This document shows, in pieces, positions 16,990 through 27,800 of a DNA stretch of 64,000 nt. The stretch spans positions 1-64,000 of the forward strand of contig VGTG01000003.1 of assembly GCA_016874795.1 (NCBI GenBank). Direction: 5' to 3'. How positions within the stretch are numbered: position 1 is the stretch's first letter; each line of letters starts with the position of its first letter. The notes below the pieces were generated by a model. That model searched no databases. It saw only the letters and a program-made list of their open reading frames with translations, and was not told the origin of the DNA. Position numbers and translations under genes: made by a program. This DNA comes from Deltaproteobacteria bacterium (GTDB taxonomy: Bacteria; Desulfobacterota; Binatia; UBA12015).

Positions 16990-17979
16990 TCACACGACTC
17001 CCGCGCGCAGCAGATCGTGGAGGTGAAGGATGCCGCACGGCCGCCCCTCTGCGTCGACGATGAAGAGGGACGTGATCGAATGCTTTTCCATCTCGCCGAG
17101 AGCGCGCTCGGCGAGCGCGCCGGCGGGAACCGTCTTCGGGGAGCGGGTCATGAGCTCCGAGGCGACGAGGGCGCGGAAGTCGCCGCGTGCCTGCACGGCC
17201 CGGCGAAGATCGCCGTCCGTGATCGCGCCGCGGAGGACGCCGCCCTCATCGACGACCGCGGTCACGCCGAGACGCTTCTCGCTCATCTCGCGGAGCACCG
17301 CGTCCATCGACGTGCTCTCTCGCACGACCGGTACGCCGTCGCCCGCGTGCATCAGCTCGTCGACCCGGCGCAAGCGCCGTCCGAGCGATCCGGCGGGATG
17401 CAGCGCGCCGAAGTCGTTCGAGTCGAAGCCGCGCCGCTCGAGGAGTGCGATCGCGAGCGCGTCGCCGAGGGCGAGTGCTGCGGTCGTGCTCGCGGTCGGC
17501 GTCAAGCCGAGCGGGCACGCTTCCTCGGCGACGCTCGCGTCGAGAGCGACGTCGGCCGCGCGCGCGAGCGGCGAATCGGGATCGCCCGTCACCGCGACGA
17601 CGGCTATGTCGAAGCGTCGAGCCGGCGCGAGAAGCGCGAGGAGCTCCGACGTGACCCCGCTGTTCGAGACCGCGAGCAGACAGTCGCCGCGCGCCAGCAT
17701 CCCCACGTCGCCGTGGAGCCCCTCGGCTGCGTGCAGGAAGAGCGCGGGAGTCCCCGTCGAAGCGAGCGTCGCCGCGATCTTGCGGCTGATGAGGCCGGAC
17801 TTTCCGAGCCCCGCGACGACGACCTTTCCCTCGCACGAGGCGAGCATCTCGACCGCGCGCACGAAATCCGGACCGAGGCGCCCGGTGAGCGCAGCGACCG
17901 CGCGCGCCTCGATGTCGAGCACGCGGCGCGCCGAAGCGAGATCGTCGAAGACCGGACCCGAACGCGCCGGACGGCTCAT
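16990..17979 (-). CDS. kdsD: Arabinose-5-phosphate isomerase (SIS + CBS pair)
   Basis: The 329-residue enzyme interconverts ribulose-5-phosphate and arabinose-5-phosphate, the first step of Kdo synthesis. The SIS domain (about residues 35-180) has VAGLGKSGLISRKIAATLAS and AVSNSGVTSELL. Two CBS motifs follow (about 205-329), with GAITDGDLRRAVQ. I start at the ATG at 17979, which overlaps the kdsA stop as ATGA; the longer frame upstream is kdsA shadow. It is followed by lptC with no kdsC between. Confidence 0.94.
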   Translation of the reverse strand: MSRPARSGPVFDDLASARRVLDIEARAVAALTGRLGPDFVRAVEMLASCEGKVVVAGLGKSGLISRKIAATLASTGTPALFLHAAEGLHGDVGMLARGDCLLAVSNSGVTSELLALLAPARRFDIAVVAVTGDPDSPLARAADVALDASVAEEACPLGLTPTASTTAALALGDALAIALLERRGFDSNDFGALHPAGSLGRRLRRVDELMHAGDGVPVVRESTSMDAVLREMSEKRLGVTAVVDEGGVLRGAITDGDLRRAVQARGDFRALVASELMTRSPKTVPAGALAERALGEMEKHSITSLFIVDAEGRPCGILHLHDLLRAGVV

Positions 17980-18863
17980 CGACCGCCCTCCCCGCTTCCT
18001 TCCGCGAGCGAAGCGCGCCGCGCTTCGTCGAGACCGCGCACCGCGCGGAGCAGGGCCCGAAGCCGCTCGATCGGCCACGACGTCGCTCCGTCGGAGAGCG
18101 CCCGTGACGGATCCTCGTGCACTTCGAGGAAGAGTGCGTCGACGCCGACCGCGACCGCCGCGCGCGCGAGCGCGGGAACGAACTCGCGCTGTCCGCCCGA
18201 CGCGCCGCCGGCGGCGCCCGGGAGCTGCACGCTGTGGGTCGCGTCGAACACCACGGGGCAGCCCGTCTCCGCGAGCACGACGAGCGAGCGCATGTCGGAG
18301 ACGAGGTTCTGGTACCCGAAGCTCGCACCCCGCTCCGTCACGAGGAGGCGATCGTTCCCCGTCGCGCGGGCCTTGTCCACGACGTGGTGCATCTCCCACG
18401 GCGAGAGGAACTGACCCTTCTTCAGGTTGACGGGACGCCCCGTCGCTGCGACCGCCTCGATGAAATCCGTCTGCCGGCAGAGGAACGCGGGCGTCTGCAG
18501 CACGTCGACGACGGCGGCGACCGCGGCGGCGTCCTCCTTCTCGTGGACGTCGGTCAAGACCGGAAGCCCGGTCTCCCGGCGGACCTCCTCGAGGATCGCG
18601 AGCCCGGCGTCGCGGCCGATCCCGCGAAACGAGCCGCCGGAGGTCCGGTTCGCCTTGTCGTAGGACGACTTGTAGACGAGGCCGACCCGCTCATCGCGCG
18701 CGATCCGCGCGAGCTGCTCGCCGTGACGGAGCGCAGACTCGCGGCTCTCGATCACGCACGGCCCCGCGATCACCACGAGGGGCGCGCCGCCGCCGATCCG
18801 GAAGGCGCCGACGTCGATCCCCGCGCGAGATGGAGCCGCCCTCTCTTGCCCGCCCGCCATCAC
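17976..18863 (-). CDS. kdsA: Kdo-8-phosphate synthase
   Basis: The enzyme condenses phosphoenolpyruvate with arabinose-5-phosphate. Hallmarks are VIAGPCVIESRESALRH, the KSSYDKANRTSGGSFRG loop, and the HSVQLPGAAGG and FLEVHEDP blocks. The predicted start is GTG-ATG (MM); I favour the ATG at 18860, which has AAGGAG four bases upstream. That ribosome binding site lies in the 3' arm of the hairpin at 18867-18899, so initiation may be controlled by mRNA folding. The C-terminal extension after about residue 270 is typical. Confidence 0.93.
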   Translation of the reverse strand: MMAGGQERAAPSRAGIDVGAFRIGGGAPLVVIAGPCVIESRESALRHGEQLARIARDERVGLVYKSSYDKANRTSGGSFRGIGRDAGLAILEEVRRETGLPVLTDVHEKEDAAAVAAVVDVLQTPAFLCRQTDFIEAVAATGRPVNLKKGQFLSPWEMHHVVDKARATGNDRLLVTERGASFGYQNLVSDMRSLVVLAETGCPVVFDATHSVQLPGAAGGASGGQREFVPALARAAVAVGVDALFLEVHEDPSRALSDGATSWPIERLRALLRAVRGLDEARRASLAEGSGEGGR

Positions 18864-18866
18864 TCT

Positions 18867-18899
18867 CCTTCGAAAGGGACGCTCGGTCCCCTTCGAAGG
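18867..18899 (-). promoter_or_regulatory. Intercistronic hairpin covering the kdsA ribosome binding site
   Basis: Arms 18867-18880 and 18886-18899 pair over 14 positions around a 5-base loop. In the minus-strand transcript all 14 pair (13 Watson-Crick and one G-U), while the opposite strand would have an A-C mismatch, so the structure favours the coding transcript. It fills the 36-base gap between the pyrG TAA and kdsA and overlaps the kdsA AAGGAG. Confidence 0.65.
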
Positions 18900-21369
<2,470 letters not shown>

Positions 21370-21464
21370 CGGGCTCCGGAAGGCGACGGCAGGACCAGCT
21401 CGAGACCTTCCGTAAGCTCGGTGCGAGACCGGACCACGGAACGCTCTTTTAGGCGCCGCATGGG
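21370..21464 (-). other. Leader region of the kdsB operon
   Basis: These 95 bases precede the 14-gene operon and should contain its promoter. I see no convincing -35/-10 pair. A short open frame crosses it in another phase, with no recognisable protein. It joins the hairpin-repeat array at 21465. Confidence 0.35.
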
Positions 21465-21566
21465 TAGCCTGTCAATTCTCGAGGGGGACCTCGTCCCCCT
21501 CCTTCACGCGGCGAAGCCGCGTGAAGCTTCCTCCCCCTGCGCTCGCCTTTGGCTCGCTGGCTCCAG
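21465..21566. repeat. Two-hairpin repeat, tandem copy 1
   Basis: This unit of about 102 bp starts TAGCCTGTCAATTC. Hairpin H1 (GAGGGGGAC-CTC-GTCCCCCTC, 21481-21501) has a 9-bp stem and 3-base loop. Hairpin H2 (CTTCACGCGGC-GAA-GCCGCGTGAAG, 21502-21526) has an 11-bp stem and a GAA loop. The unit ends with CTCCCCCTGCGCTCGCC and TTTGGCTCGCTGGCTCCA. There is no coding potential. Confidence 0.9.
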
Positions 21567-21667
21567 TAGCCTGTCAATTCCAGAGGGGGACCCGTCCCCC
21601 TCCTTCACGCGGCAAAGCCGCGTGAAGCTTTCTCCCCCTGCGCTCGCCTTTGGCTCGCTGGCTCCAG
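21567..21667. repeat. Two-hairpin repeat, tandem copy 2
   Basis: This copy is nearly identical to copy 1. The H1 loop is shortened to two bases, the H2 loop is AAA instead of GAA, and one C in the tail is T. Both stems remain perfectly paired. Confidence 0.9.
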
Positions 21668-21768
21668 TAGCCTGTCAATTCCAGAGGGGGACCTCGTCCC
21701 CCTCCTTCACGCGGCGAAGCCGCGTGAAGCTTCCTCCCCCTGCGCTCGCCTTTGGCTCGCTGGCTCCA
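21668..21768. repeat. Two-hairpin repeat, tandem copy 3
   Basis: This is the third copy, with the full H1 and the GAA-loop H2 of copy 1. It ends at GGCTCCA, 57 bases before the isomerase gene. The intervening GGTTTAAAC...GATTAAG patch is the most AT-rich part of the region and may hold the promoter of that gene. Confidence 0.9.
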
Positions 21769-21825
21769 TCTGCGTCGGGCGATGGTTTAAACTTCTTGCG
21801 GCTCGATTAAGCTGGAGTCATCTCG

Positions 21826-22995
21826 ATGGCGCCGCACGTGCTCCCGATCCCGTTCGCCGACATCCGGGCGTGGATGTTCGACGAAGCGCTGCCGTTCTGG
21901 GGCACGGCCGGACTCGATCGCGAGCACGGCGGGTTTCTCGAAGAGCTGACGCTCGACGGCGCGGAGACGAACGTCGCGTTCAAGCGCACGCGCGTCACCT
22001 GCAGGCAGATCTACGTGTTCTCGCACGCGGCGCTCCTCGGCTGGAAGCCCGGCGAGGACCTCTCGGCACGCGGCTACGAGGCGCTGACGCGGAAGGCATG
22101 GCTCGGTCCCGACCGCGGCTGGGCGAGGCGGCTCACGCGCGACGGAGGGCTGCTCGACGCGACGCCCGACCTCTACGACCTCGCCTTCGTTCTCTTCGCG
22201 CTCGCGTGGCGCTACAGGCTCTCGGCCGACCCCGACGCGCTCACGCGCTTGCACGCGACGCTCGACTTCATCGAGAAGCACATGCGCCCTGCGGGCGGCG
22301 AGGGCTTCTGGCACGTCCTGCCGTCGCACGGGCCGCGTCTCCAGAACCCGCACATGCATCTCCTCGAGGCGGCGCTCGTCGCGTTCGAGGCGGCCTCCGA
22401 GCAGCGTTTCCTCGATCTGGCGAGCGAGATCGTCGCGCTGTTCCGCCGCCGCTTCTTCGACGGGAGGACTCTCGCCGAGTTCTTCACGGACGACTGGGAC
22501 CGCGTCGCGGGCGCGCATCCGGGGCACCTGATCGAGCCGGGACACCACTTCGAGTGGGCTTGGATCCTCGCGCAGTACCAGCGCCTGACCGGCGCGGACG
22601 TCGCGGCGGAGGCGACGGCGCTCGTCGAGTTCGCCGAGCGCCACGGCGTCGACGCGACGACGCAGCTCGCCTACGACGAGGTGCTCGACGACGGCACGCC
22701 GCTTCGCTCGACCTCGCGCACCTGGCCGAACACGGAGCGCATCAAGGGGCACCTCGCCCTCTTCGAGATCGCCGGGCGTGATCCGCGCGCACCCGTCGCG
22801 AGCGCGACGCACGCGCTCCTCGACTTCCACCTCGCCGTGAAGCCGCGCGGCTCGTGGATCGACCAGTTCGACCCGGGCGGGAAGCCGCTGTCGAAGGTCG
22901 TTCCGACGTCGACGCTCTATCACCTGTTCCTCGCGTTCGCGGAGACGCTCCGCCTGCAGCCGGGCCTCGAGGCTCTCGAAGCGCGCGAGCGCTGA
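21826..22995 (+). CDS. AGE-family sugar isomerase/epimerase (mannose isomerase-like)
   Basis: The 389-residue cytosolic protein is an (alpha/alpha)6-barrel of the N-acylglucosamine 2-epimerase/mannose isomerase superfamily. Seen motifs are the N-terminal RTRVTCRQIYVFSHAALLGW, MHLLEAALVAFEA, PGHHFEWAWILAQY with catalytic-type His, and the C-terminal PTSTLYHLFLAF. Substrate (mannose, mannose-6-phosphate, cellobiose or N-acyl sugars) cannot be read from sequence. The gene stands alone between the repeat array and a 247-base gap. Confidence 0.85.
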   Translation: MAPHVLPIPFADIRAWMFDEALPFWGTAGLDREHGGFLEELTLDGAETNVAFKRTRVTCRQIYVFSHAALLGWKPGEDLSARGYEALTRKAWLGPDRGWARRLTRDGGLLDATPDLYDLAFVLFALAWRYRLSADPDALTRLHATLDFIEKHMRPAGGEGFWHVLPSHGPRLQNPHMHLLEAALVAFEAASEQRFLDLASEIVALFRRRFFDGRTLAEFFTDDWDRVAGAHPGHLIEPGHHFEWAWILAQYQRLTGADVAAEATALVEFAERHGVDATTQLAYDEVLDDGTPLRSTSRTWPNTERIKGHLALFEIAGRDPRAPVASATHALLDFHLAVKPRGSWIDQFDPGGKPLSKVVPTSTLYHLFLAFAETLRLQPGLEALEARER

Positions 22996-23242
22996 AGCAC
23001 CGAAGCGGCGCGACGCCGCGTTACCCGCCCCACCGCACGGCGAAGCACTTCGTCGCCGCCCTTCGCGACGCTTGCCCGCGGATGCTCGACCGGCGTGACG
23101 ACACGTCCGGCATGCGACCTGCAACGAAGGCTCTCGACGGCTCCCTCCCCCGAGAGCCGCCGAAATAGTCGCGCTCCCTCGCGCGGCTCGGAGCTCGCGG
23201 CCCGCTCGGTCGTCGCAGCCGGCCGCGAAGCAGGAGAAGTCC
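22996..23242. other. Intergenic region with two stem-loops
   Basis: GCGGCG-CGA-CGCCGC (about 23006-23020) lies just after the isomerase stop and may act as its terminator. GGCTCTCG (23129-23136) pairs with CGAGAGCC (23151-23158), a perfect 8-bp stem upstream of the secreted-protein operon. GGAGAAG at about 23231 is the ribosome binding site of the next gene. Confidence 0.45.
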
Positions 23243-24283
23243 ATGCGCCATCGCTTCACACGCGGCACCGCTCCGCCCGAACGTCGCGGCGCGACGTCGC
23301 TCGCCGGCATCGCGCTCCGCTTCCTCGCGCCGCGGCTCCTCGCGCTCGCGCTCGTCTCGGGCCTGCTCGAGAGCGCTCCCGCGAGCGCCGCGGATTCGCC
23401 CGATCTGCAGATGCGCCGCGCGCGCTCGGCGCTCGACCGCGGAGCGGAAGCCGCGGCGGCCGCGGATCTCGAGGCGGTGCGGCGCGCCGAGCCCGCTTCG
23501 AGCCGCGGTCTCGAAGCCGCCGTGCTGCTCGCGGACCTGCGCGCTTCGTCCGGAGATGCCGCGGCGGCGGACGCGATCCTCGCGAGCTCCCTCGCGGCTC
23601 TCCCCGAAGGCAGTGCCGCCGCCGCGCCGCTCCTTCTCGCGCGCGGCTGGCTCGCGGTCGGAACGCACCGCTCTGCGGCCGCGCGAGCGCACTTCGAGGC
23701 GGCGGACGTGCCGGCCTCGGGAACGTTCGCGCGCGAGATCGCCCGCCTCGGAACGGCTTGGTCGAGCCTCGCGAGCGCTGAAGGCGGGATCGATGTCACG
23801 GGCCTCCGTGCGCTCGCTTCTCGCGGCTCGCACCCGGCGCTCCGATTCGCTTCCGGGTGGACGCTCGCCCGCGCGTACGCCCGGAGCGGAGAGCACCGGC
23901 TCGCGCTGCACGCGCTTCGCGACGTGCGGCGGCAGGTCCGCGCGACGCCATACGAGGACGACCTCGAGCTGGCGCTCGGTCTGGCTCAGCTCGAAGCGGG
24001 CAAGGCCGGAGACGCGCGCCGCACGCTCCAGAGGCTCCAGCGACGCTTCGGCACCGCCCCGGCGGAGCCCGAGGTGCACGACGGGCTTCGTCTCGACGAT
24101 CTTCGGCTTTCTCCCGAGGACTTCTCCGCGCGCGTCGCGGACCTCTACGCGGAGCGCACGCCGCGCACGACGGACCTCGTCCGCTTCGTCGCACGCCTCC
24201 TCGACCGGCCCGCCGCACGCGACGTGAAGGCCGCGCTGGCGCTCGTCGAGGCGAGCGCCGGGGCAGAGGGAGGTGCTTCGTGA
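23243..24283 (+). CDS. Secreted alpha-helical repeat protein, function unknown
   Basis: The 346-residue product has a long signal peptide (LLALALVSGLLESAPASAA, cleavage near residue 50) and then Ala/Arg/Leu-rich helical repeats spaced like TPR or Sel1 units (for example ALDRGAEAAAAADLEAVRRA and LARAYARSGEHRLALHALRD). It is probably periplasmic. It overlaps the next gene by four bases (GTGA), and that gene overlaps an Lgt-like gene, so all three are one operon. No family name can be given. Confidence 0.7.
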   Translation: MRHRFTRGTAPPERRGATSLAGIALRFLAPRLLALALVSGLLESAPASAADSPDLQMRRARSALDRGAEAAAAADLEAVRRAEPASSRGLEAAVLLADLRASSGDAAAADAILASSLAALPEGSAAAAPLLLARGWLAVGTHRSAAARAHFEAADVPASGTFAREIARLGTAWSSLASAEGGIDVTGLRALASRGSHPALRFASGWTLARAYARSGEHRLALHALRDVRRQVRATPYEDDLELALGLAQLEAGKAGDARRTLQRLQRRFGTAPAEPEVHDGLRLDDLRLSPEDFSARVADLYAERTPRTTDLVRFVARLLDRPAARDVKAALALVEASAGAEGGAS

Positions 24284-25269
24284 AGACGGCGATTCTCGCT
24301 GGCCCCGGCGCGCGACGTCTCCTCTTCGGGCTCGCCGTCGCCGCGGCGTGCCTCGCAACGCCGATCGAGGCGCTCGCGGCGTGCGGCTGTCCGTACGGCG
24401 GCGTCCCGCGCATCCTCGGGTCGCGCATGCGCGGCAACGACTTGAACGAGATTCGCGGCGACTGCGCCTTCAAGGGAAAGCCCGTCGAGCTGCAGGTCCG
24501 CCAGCGACACTTCTATCAGCGCTCGTCCCTGCCGCCGGCGACGCCGCAGCCCTTCGAGTCGACCTGCATCAACGGCTGCCAGTGGATCACAATCGGCAGC
24601 ACGACCGCGGATCCGATCACGGGACACTTCAAGTTCTTGAACCTCGACCAGTCGCACTCCGTGCAGCTCATCTCGAGCCTGTCCAGCGTGGCCGGGCTCG
24701 ACAGCGTCCGCACCGACCTGCGCGTACGCGCCTGGGATTCCGCGAAGAATCGCTGGACGAGCTGGACGGCGCCGCCGACGCTCGAAGCGTTCGCGCTCCT
24801 CTGGACGGGCCACGAGGACTCGATGGCACAAGCCGAAGCGCGCGTCACCGGAGCCGACAAGATGTTCATCACCGTCGCCGACGGGCCGGACGACGGCGAT
24901 CAGCCGACGATTCCCCTCGACGTCGACACCGACACGCCGAACTACTGGCTGGGATACCAGAGCGGGGATCCGACCGTCGTCTACCACTTCACCGGCACCT
25001 GCGATCCGCCGTTCTACGCCTGCCCGTCGAGCTGGCTCGTGCAGCTCGCGCCGACGATCACGGTCGGTAGTCCCGCGTTCGGACGGCAGGGCGAGTACCC
25101 GTTCGTCATGGGCATGGCGTCGGCGACGCGCGCCGGCGCGATGATGATCGCGACGAGCGTCGAGGGACCGCGCGACATCTCCGACTTCAGCATCGAGGTC
25201 GAGGTGGACGTGGACGTCGACGTGTCGATCGATCTCGACCTAGGCATCGACTTCTTCTCGATCTTCTGA
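24280..25269 (+). CDS. Exported protein with lipobox and Val/Asp tail, function unknown
   Basis: The GTG at 24280 gives 329 residues starting with a basic, hydrophobic signal ending PIEALAAC; L32-A33-A34-C35 fits a lipobox, although signal peptidase I cleavage after ALA is also possible. The mature part has a CGCPYGGVPR start, paired cysteines (STCINGCQW) and beta-rich stretches. The last 27 residues alternate acidic and hydrophobic residues (EVEVDVDVDV, then IDLDLGIDFFSIF). The adjacent downstream gene encodes an Lgt paralogue, so dedicated lipidation is an inference worth testing. I recognise no family. Confidence 0.7.
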   Translation: MKTAILAGPGARRLLFGLAVAAACLATPIEALAACGCPYGGVPRILGSRMRGNDLNEIRGDCAFKGKPVELQVRQRHFYQRSSLPPATPQPFESTCINGCQWITIGSTTADPITGHFKFLNLDQSHSVQLISSLSSVAGLDSVRTDLRVRAWDSAKNRWTSWTAPPTLEAFALLWTGHEDSMAQAEARVTGADKMFITVADGPDDGDQPTIPLDVDTDTPNYWLGYQSGDPTVVYHFTGTCDPPFYACPSSWLVQLAPTITVGSPAFGRQGEYPFVMGMASATRAGAMMIATSVEGPRDISDFSIEVEVDVDVDVSIDLDLGIDFFSIF

Positions 25270-26237
25270 TGGGGCCGGGGCTGCCTCTCTACGAGGCCGC
25301 CTGGGGCGCCGCCGGGCTCGTGTTCGGGCTCGGCGGCGCCCGCATCCTCGGCGGCGAAGCACGACATCTCGGTGGATGGGCGGGAGCGTGGCTGCGCTGC
25401 GCACCACTCGTCGCCGTTCTCCTCGCGTACGCGGGAGCGCGCGCGCATCCGATCGTGCACGCGCTCGTGCTGAATCTCGTTCGCTCCCCGGAAGACGGGT
25501 TCGCCGCCTTCGCGGGCGGAGGTCTCGGCGAAGCGGCGACGAGCGGCGGGCTCCGGATCGGCGGTGGGCTCGTCCTCGCCGTCGCGTTTCTCGGCTTCGT
25601 CGTGCCGCGTGTCGCGGGCGGTGCGCTCTCGGGCGCGCATCTCCTCGATGCGCTCGTTCCTCTCGCGGGTGTCGCGATCGCGCTCGGACGGCTCGGCTGC
25701 TTCGCGGCGGGCTGCTGCTTCGGCGTGCCGACCGGCGTCGTCTGGAGCGTTCGACATCCTCCGGGGAGCGAGGCGTACTGGAACCACGTCGCGCAGGGGC
25801 TGATCCCCGAAGACGGCGGAGCGAGCCTCGCCGTTCATCCCCTCCCGCTCTACCTGGGCGGAGCCGCCCTCGTCGCGAGCGCCGCGAGCCTTGCGGCACG
25901 CCGCTTCGGGAGTCGCCCGGGAACGCCCGCTCTCGTCTTCGCCGCGACGCTCTCGGCGCTGCGTCTCGCGGTCGAGCCACTCCGCGAGACGCACTTCGTC
26001 GGTGCGGTGCCGGGACAGGCCCTTCTCGGCTCGGCGGTCCTCGCCGTCTGCGTGCTCGCTCTCGCGGCTCGCGCCGCTCGCGGGTTGCGAGCTCAGCGCG
26101 AGGCTGCGACGCCCTCGACCGCCTCGCCGAACGGCGCCGGTCCGTCGAGACCCGGGACGCCGAGACGCTGGATGCGCCGTGCGCTGTCGCCCTCTTCGTA
26201 CCGCGGAAGCCGGCCGAGCTCGCGCCAGAGCCGGTAG
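25269..26237 (+). CDS. Lgt-like prolipoprotein diacylglyceryl transferase paralogue
   Basis: The 322-residue membrane protein has about seven hydrophobic helices and Lgt-family blocks: GRLGCFAAGCCFG, AVHPLPLYLGG and the C-terminal LRLAVEPLRE. It belongs to the divergent GCC-type branch: the Asn of GR.GNF is replaced by Cys and HP.QLYE is HPLPLYL, so activity is not assured. Its ATG overlaps the previous TGA by one base. The final 48 codons lie antisense to the 3' end of the transglycosylase gene; the conserved part stops near AARAARGL, so the tail looks like run-on sequence. Confidence 0.75.
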   Translation: MGPGLPLYEAAWGAAGLVFGLGGARILGGEARHLGGWAGAWLRCAPLVAVLLAYAGARAHPIVHALVLNLVRSPEDGFAAFAGGGLGEAATSGGLRIGGGLVLAVAFLGFVVPRVAGGALSGAHLLDALVPLAGVAIALGRLGCFAAGCCFGVPTGVVWSVRHPPGSEAYWNHVAQGLIPEDGGASLAVHPLPLYLGGAALVASAASLAARRFGSRPGTPALVFAATLSALRLAVEPLRETHFVGAVPGQALLGSAVLAVCVLALAARAARGLRAQREAATPSTASPNGAGPSRPGTPRRWMRRALSPSSYRGSRPSSRQSR

Positions 26238-27175
26238 GCGAGCGCCGCGGAGAGGACGCGGATCGGATAGTCGCGCGGCAGCTCCTGCAGGTAGGGCTGC
26301 GCCTGCGCGAAGTTCTGCGCGCCGTACTTCTCGAGGATGAAGTTCAAGCCGCCGTTCTGCGGTCCGATGTTGTACGCGAGAAGCGTAAGGAGCAGATCCC
26401 CGTCCATCTGCCGCGCGTAGACCCGCAGCGTCGCGGCCGCGACGAACGCGTTGTGACGCTGGTTCAGCGGATCGAGAGAGTCCGTCCCGAGCGCCTTCTT
26501 CGCCGCGGCCTCCGCTTCGGCGGGGACCGCGGTGATCTGGAAGAGGCCGCGGCCGCCGTCGCGGCTCGGGCGCGGGTTGAAGCTCGACTCGGTCGCGGCG
26601 ATCCCGACCATCAGCTCGCGATCGACGCCGAACGCCTTGGCCGCCTCCGCGATCGTCGGCTCGAACACGCGCGCGCGCTCGAGGATCGTGTTCTGCCCCT
26701 TCAGGTCCATGCGGCGGTACGCGGCGTAGATCTGGTGGCGTACGACCCCGAGCTGCGTCGCGCGCTCGTCCGCGAGAAGGTCCTGCAGCGAGTGCAGCAT
26801 CTCGAGCGGCGGCGCGAGCCAGACGACGCCGCCGAAGACCGCGATGCAGGCGAAGTCGACGAAGTGCCGCCAGAAGCCCGTCGCGGAGCGCCGAGCGCGC
26901 TCGATCGCGACGACCGCGACGACGCTTCCGATCGTCGCCACGACGAAGCCCGCGACGAGGAACGCGGGACTCGCGATCTGCCCGAAGCGTCCGAGGACCG
27001 CGAGGCACGTCACCGCGACGACGCCGCCCTCGAGGAGCAGCTCGCCGGAGCGCCGGAGCCAGCGCGCGCGAGCGCGACGTGCCGCGGCGGTGCGCCGGCT
27101 CGAACGCGAAGCGGACGACGCGGGACGAGCCCGCGGCCTCACTCCGGGCGCGATTGCGCGCTTCGCCGTCGCCAC
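26093..27175 (-). CDS. Membrane-anchored lytic transglycosylase (SLT domain)
   Basis: I start at the GTG at 27175, preceded by GGGAGGTGGA, giving 360 residues. An Arg-rich N-terminus is followed by two or three hydrophobic helices (about residues 50-130). The C-terminal SLT domain (about 200-340) has GIAATESSFNPRPSRDGG with the catalytic Glu, GRGLFQI, and LLAYNIGPQNGG. It should cleave glycan strands with 1,6-anhydro formation. Its last 145 bases overlap convergently with the Lgt-like gene. Confidence 0.85.
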   Translation of the reverse strand: MATAKRAIAPGVRPRARPASSASRSSRRTAAARRARARWLRRSGELLLEGGVVAVTCLAVLGRFGQIASPAFLVAGFVVATIGSVVAVVAIERARRSATGFWRHFVDFACIAVFGGVVWLAPPLEMLHSLQDLLADERATQLGVVRHQIYAAYRRMDLKGQNTILERARVFEPTIAEAAKAFGVDRELMVGIAATESSFNPRPSRDGGRGLFQITAVPAEAEAAAKKALGTDSLDPLNQRHNAFVAAATLRVYARQMDGDLLLTLLAYNIGPQNGGLNFILEKYGAQNFAQAQPYLQELPRDYPIRVLSAALAYRLWRELGRLPRYEEGDSARRIQRLGVPGLDGPAPFGEAVEGVAASR

Positions 27176-27317
27176 TCCACCTCCCACCGACTCCGAGGCC
27201 ACGACGCCGAGGCCTCGCTGCACACGTACTCCGATGCCGGAGGGCCGGCAACCGCGGTGAATCCGCGTTGCCGCAGCGGCGGCTCCGCGATAGGGAAGAC
27301 CGGTCGAGGAGGTCACC

Positions 27318-27794
27318 TTGGGCAAGTATCCACGCGAAGAGATCCTCGCCGCGTTCGAGCGCTACAAGGAAGCTCGCGACGCGGCGTCCCGCACGGGCAA
27401 CTGGTCGATCTGGGCGGACGTCTTCACCGAGGACGCGCACTACGTCGAGCACGCGTACGGTGAGCTGCACGGCCGCGAGGCGATCCGCGAGTGGATCACC
27501 AAGGTCATGTCGCCGTTCCCGCACATGACGTTCCCGCAAGACTGGTGGGTGCTCGACGAGGAGCGCGGCGCGATCGTGTTCCAGTGCCAGAACCGCCTCG
27601 CGCATCCGACCGATCCGAACGGCGAGCCGTTCCAGTTCCCGAACTGGACGCGCCTCGTCTACGGCGGGAACGGGCTGTGGAAGTCCGAGGAGGACATCTA
27701 CAACCCGCAGCGCGACGCTCCGCGCGTCATCAAGGCGTGGCGCGAGGCGGGCGGGAAGTTCCGCACGCCCGAGCTCGTCAAGATGCAGCATTGA
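27318..27794 (+). CDS. NTF2/SnoaL-like protein
   Basis: The 158-residue single-domain protein has the cone-shaped NTF2-like fold signature (WADVFTEDAHYVEHAYGELHGREAIREW). It starts at TTG with a strong GAGGAGG six bases upstream; no ATG offers a better start. Close relatives are annotated only as nuclear transport factor 2 family proteins and often lie near acyl-CoA or steroid catabolic genes. The active-site chemistry cannot be inferred. Confidence 0.8.
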   Translation: MGKYPREEILAAFERYKEARDAASRTGNWSIWADVFTEDAHYVEHAYGELHGREAIREWITKVMSPFPHMTFPQDWWVLDEERGAIVFQCQNRLAHPTDPNGEPFQFPNWTRLVYGGNGLWKSEEDIYNPQRDAPRVIKAWREAGGKFRTPELVKMQH

Positions 27795-27800
27795 TTGAAC

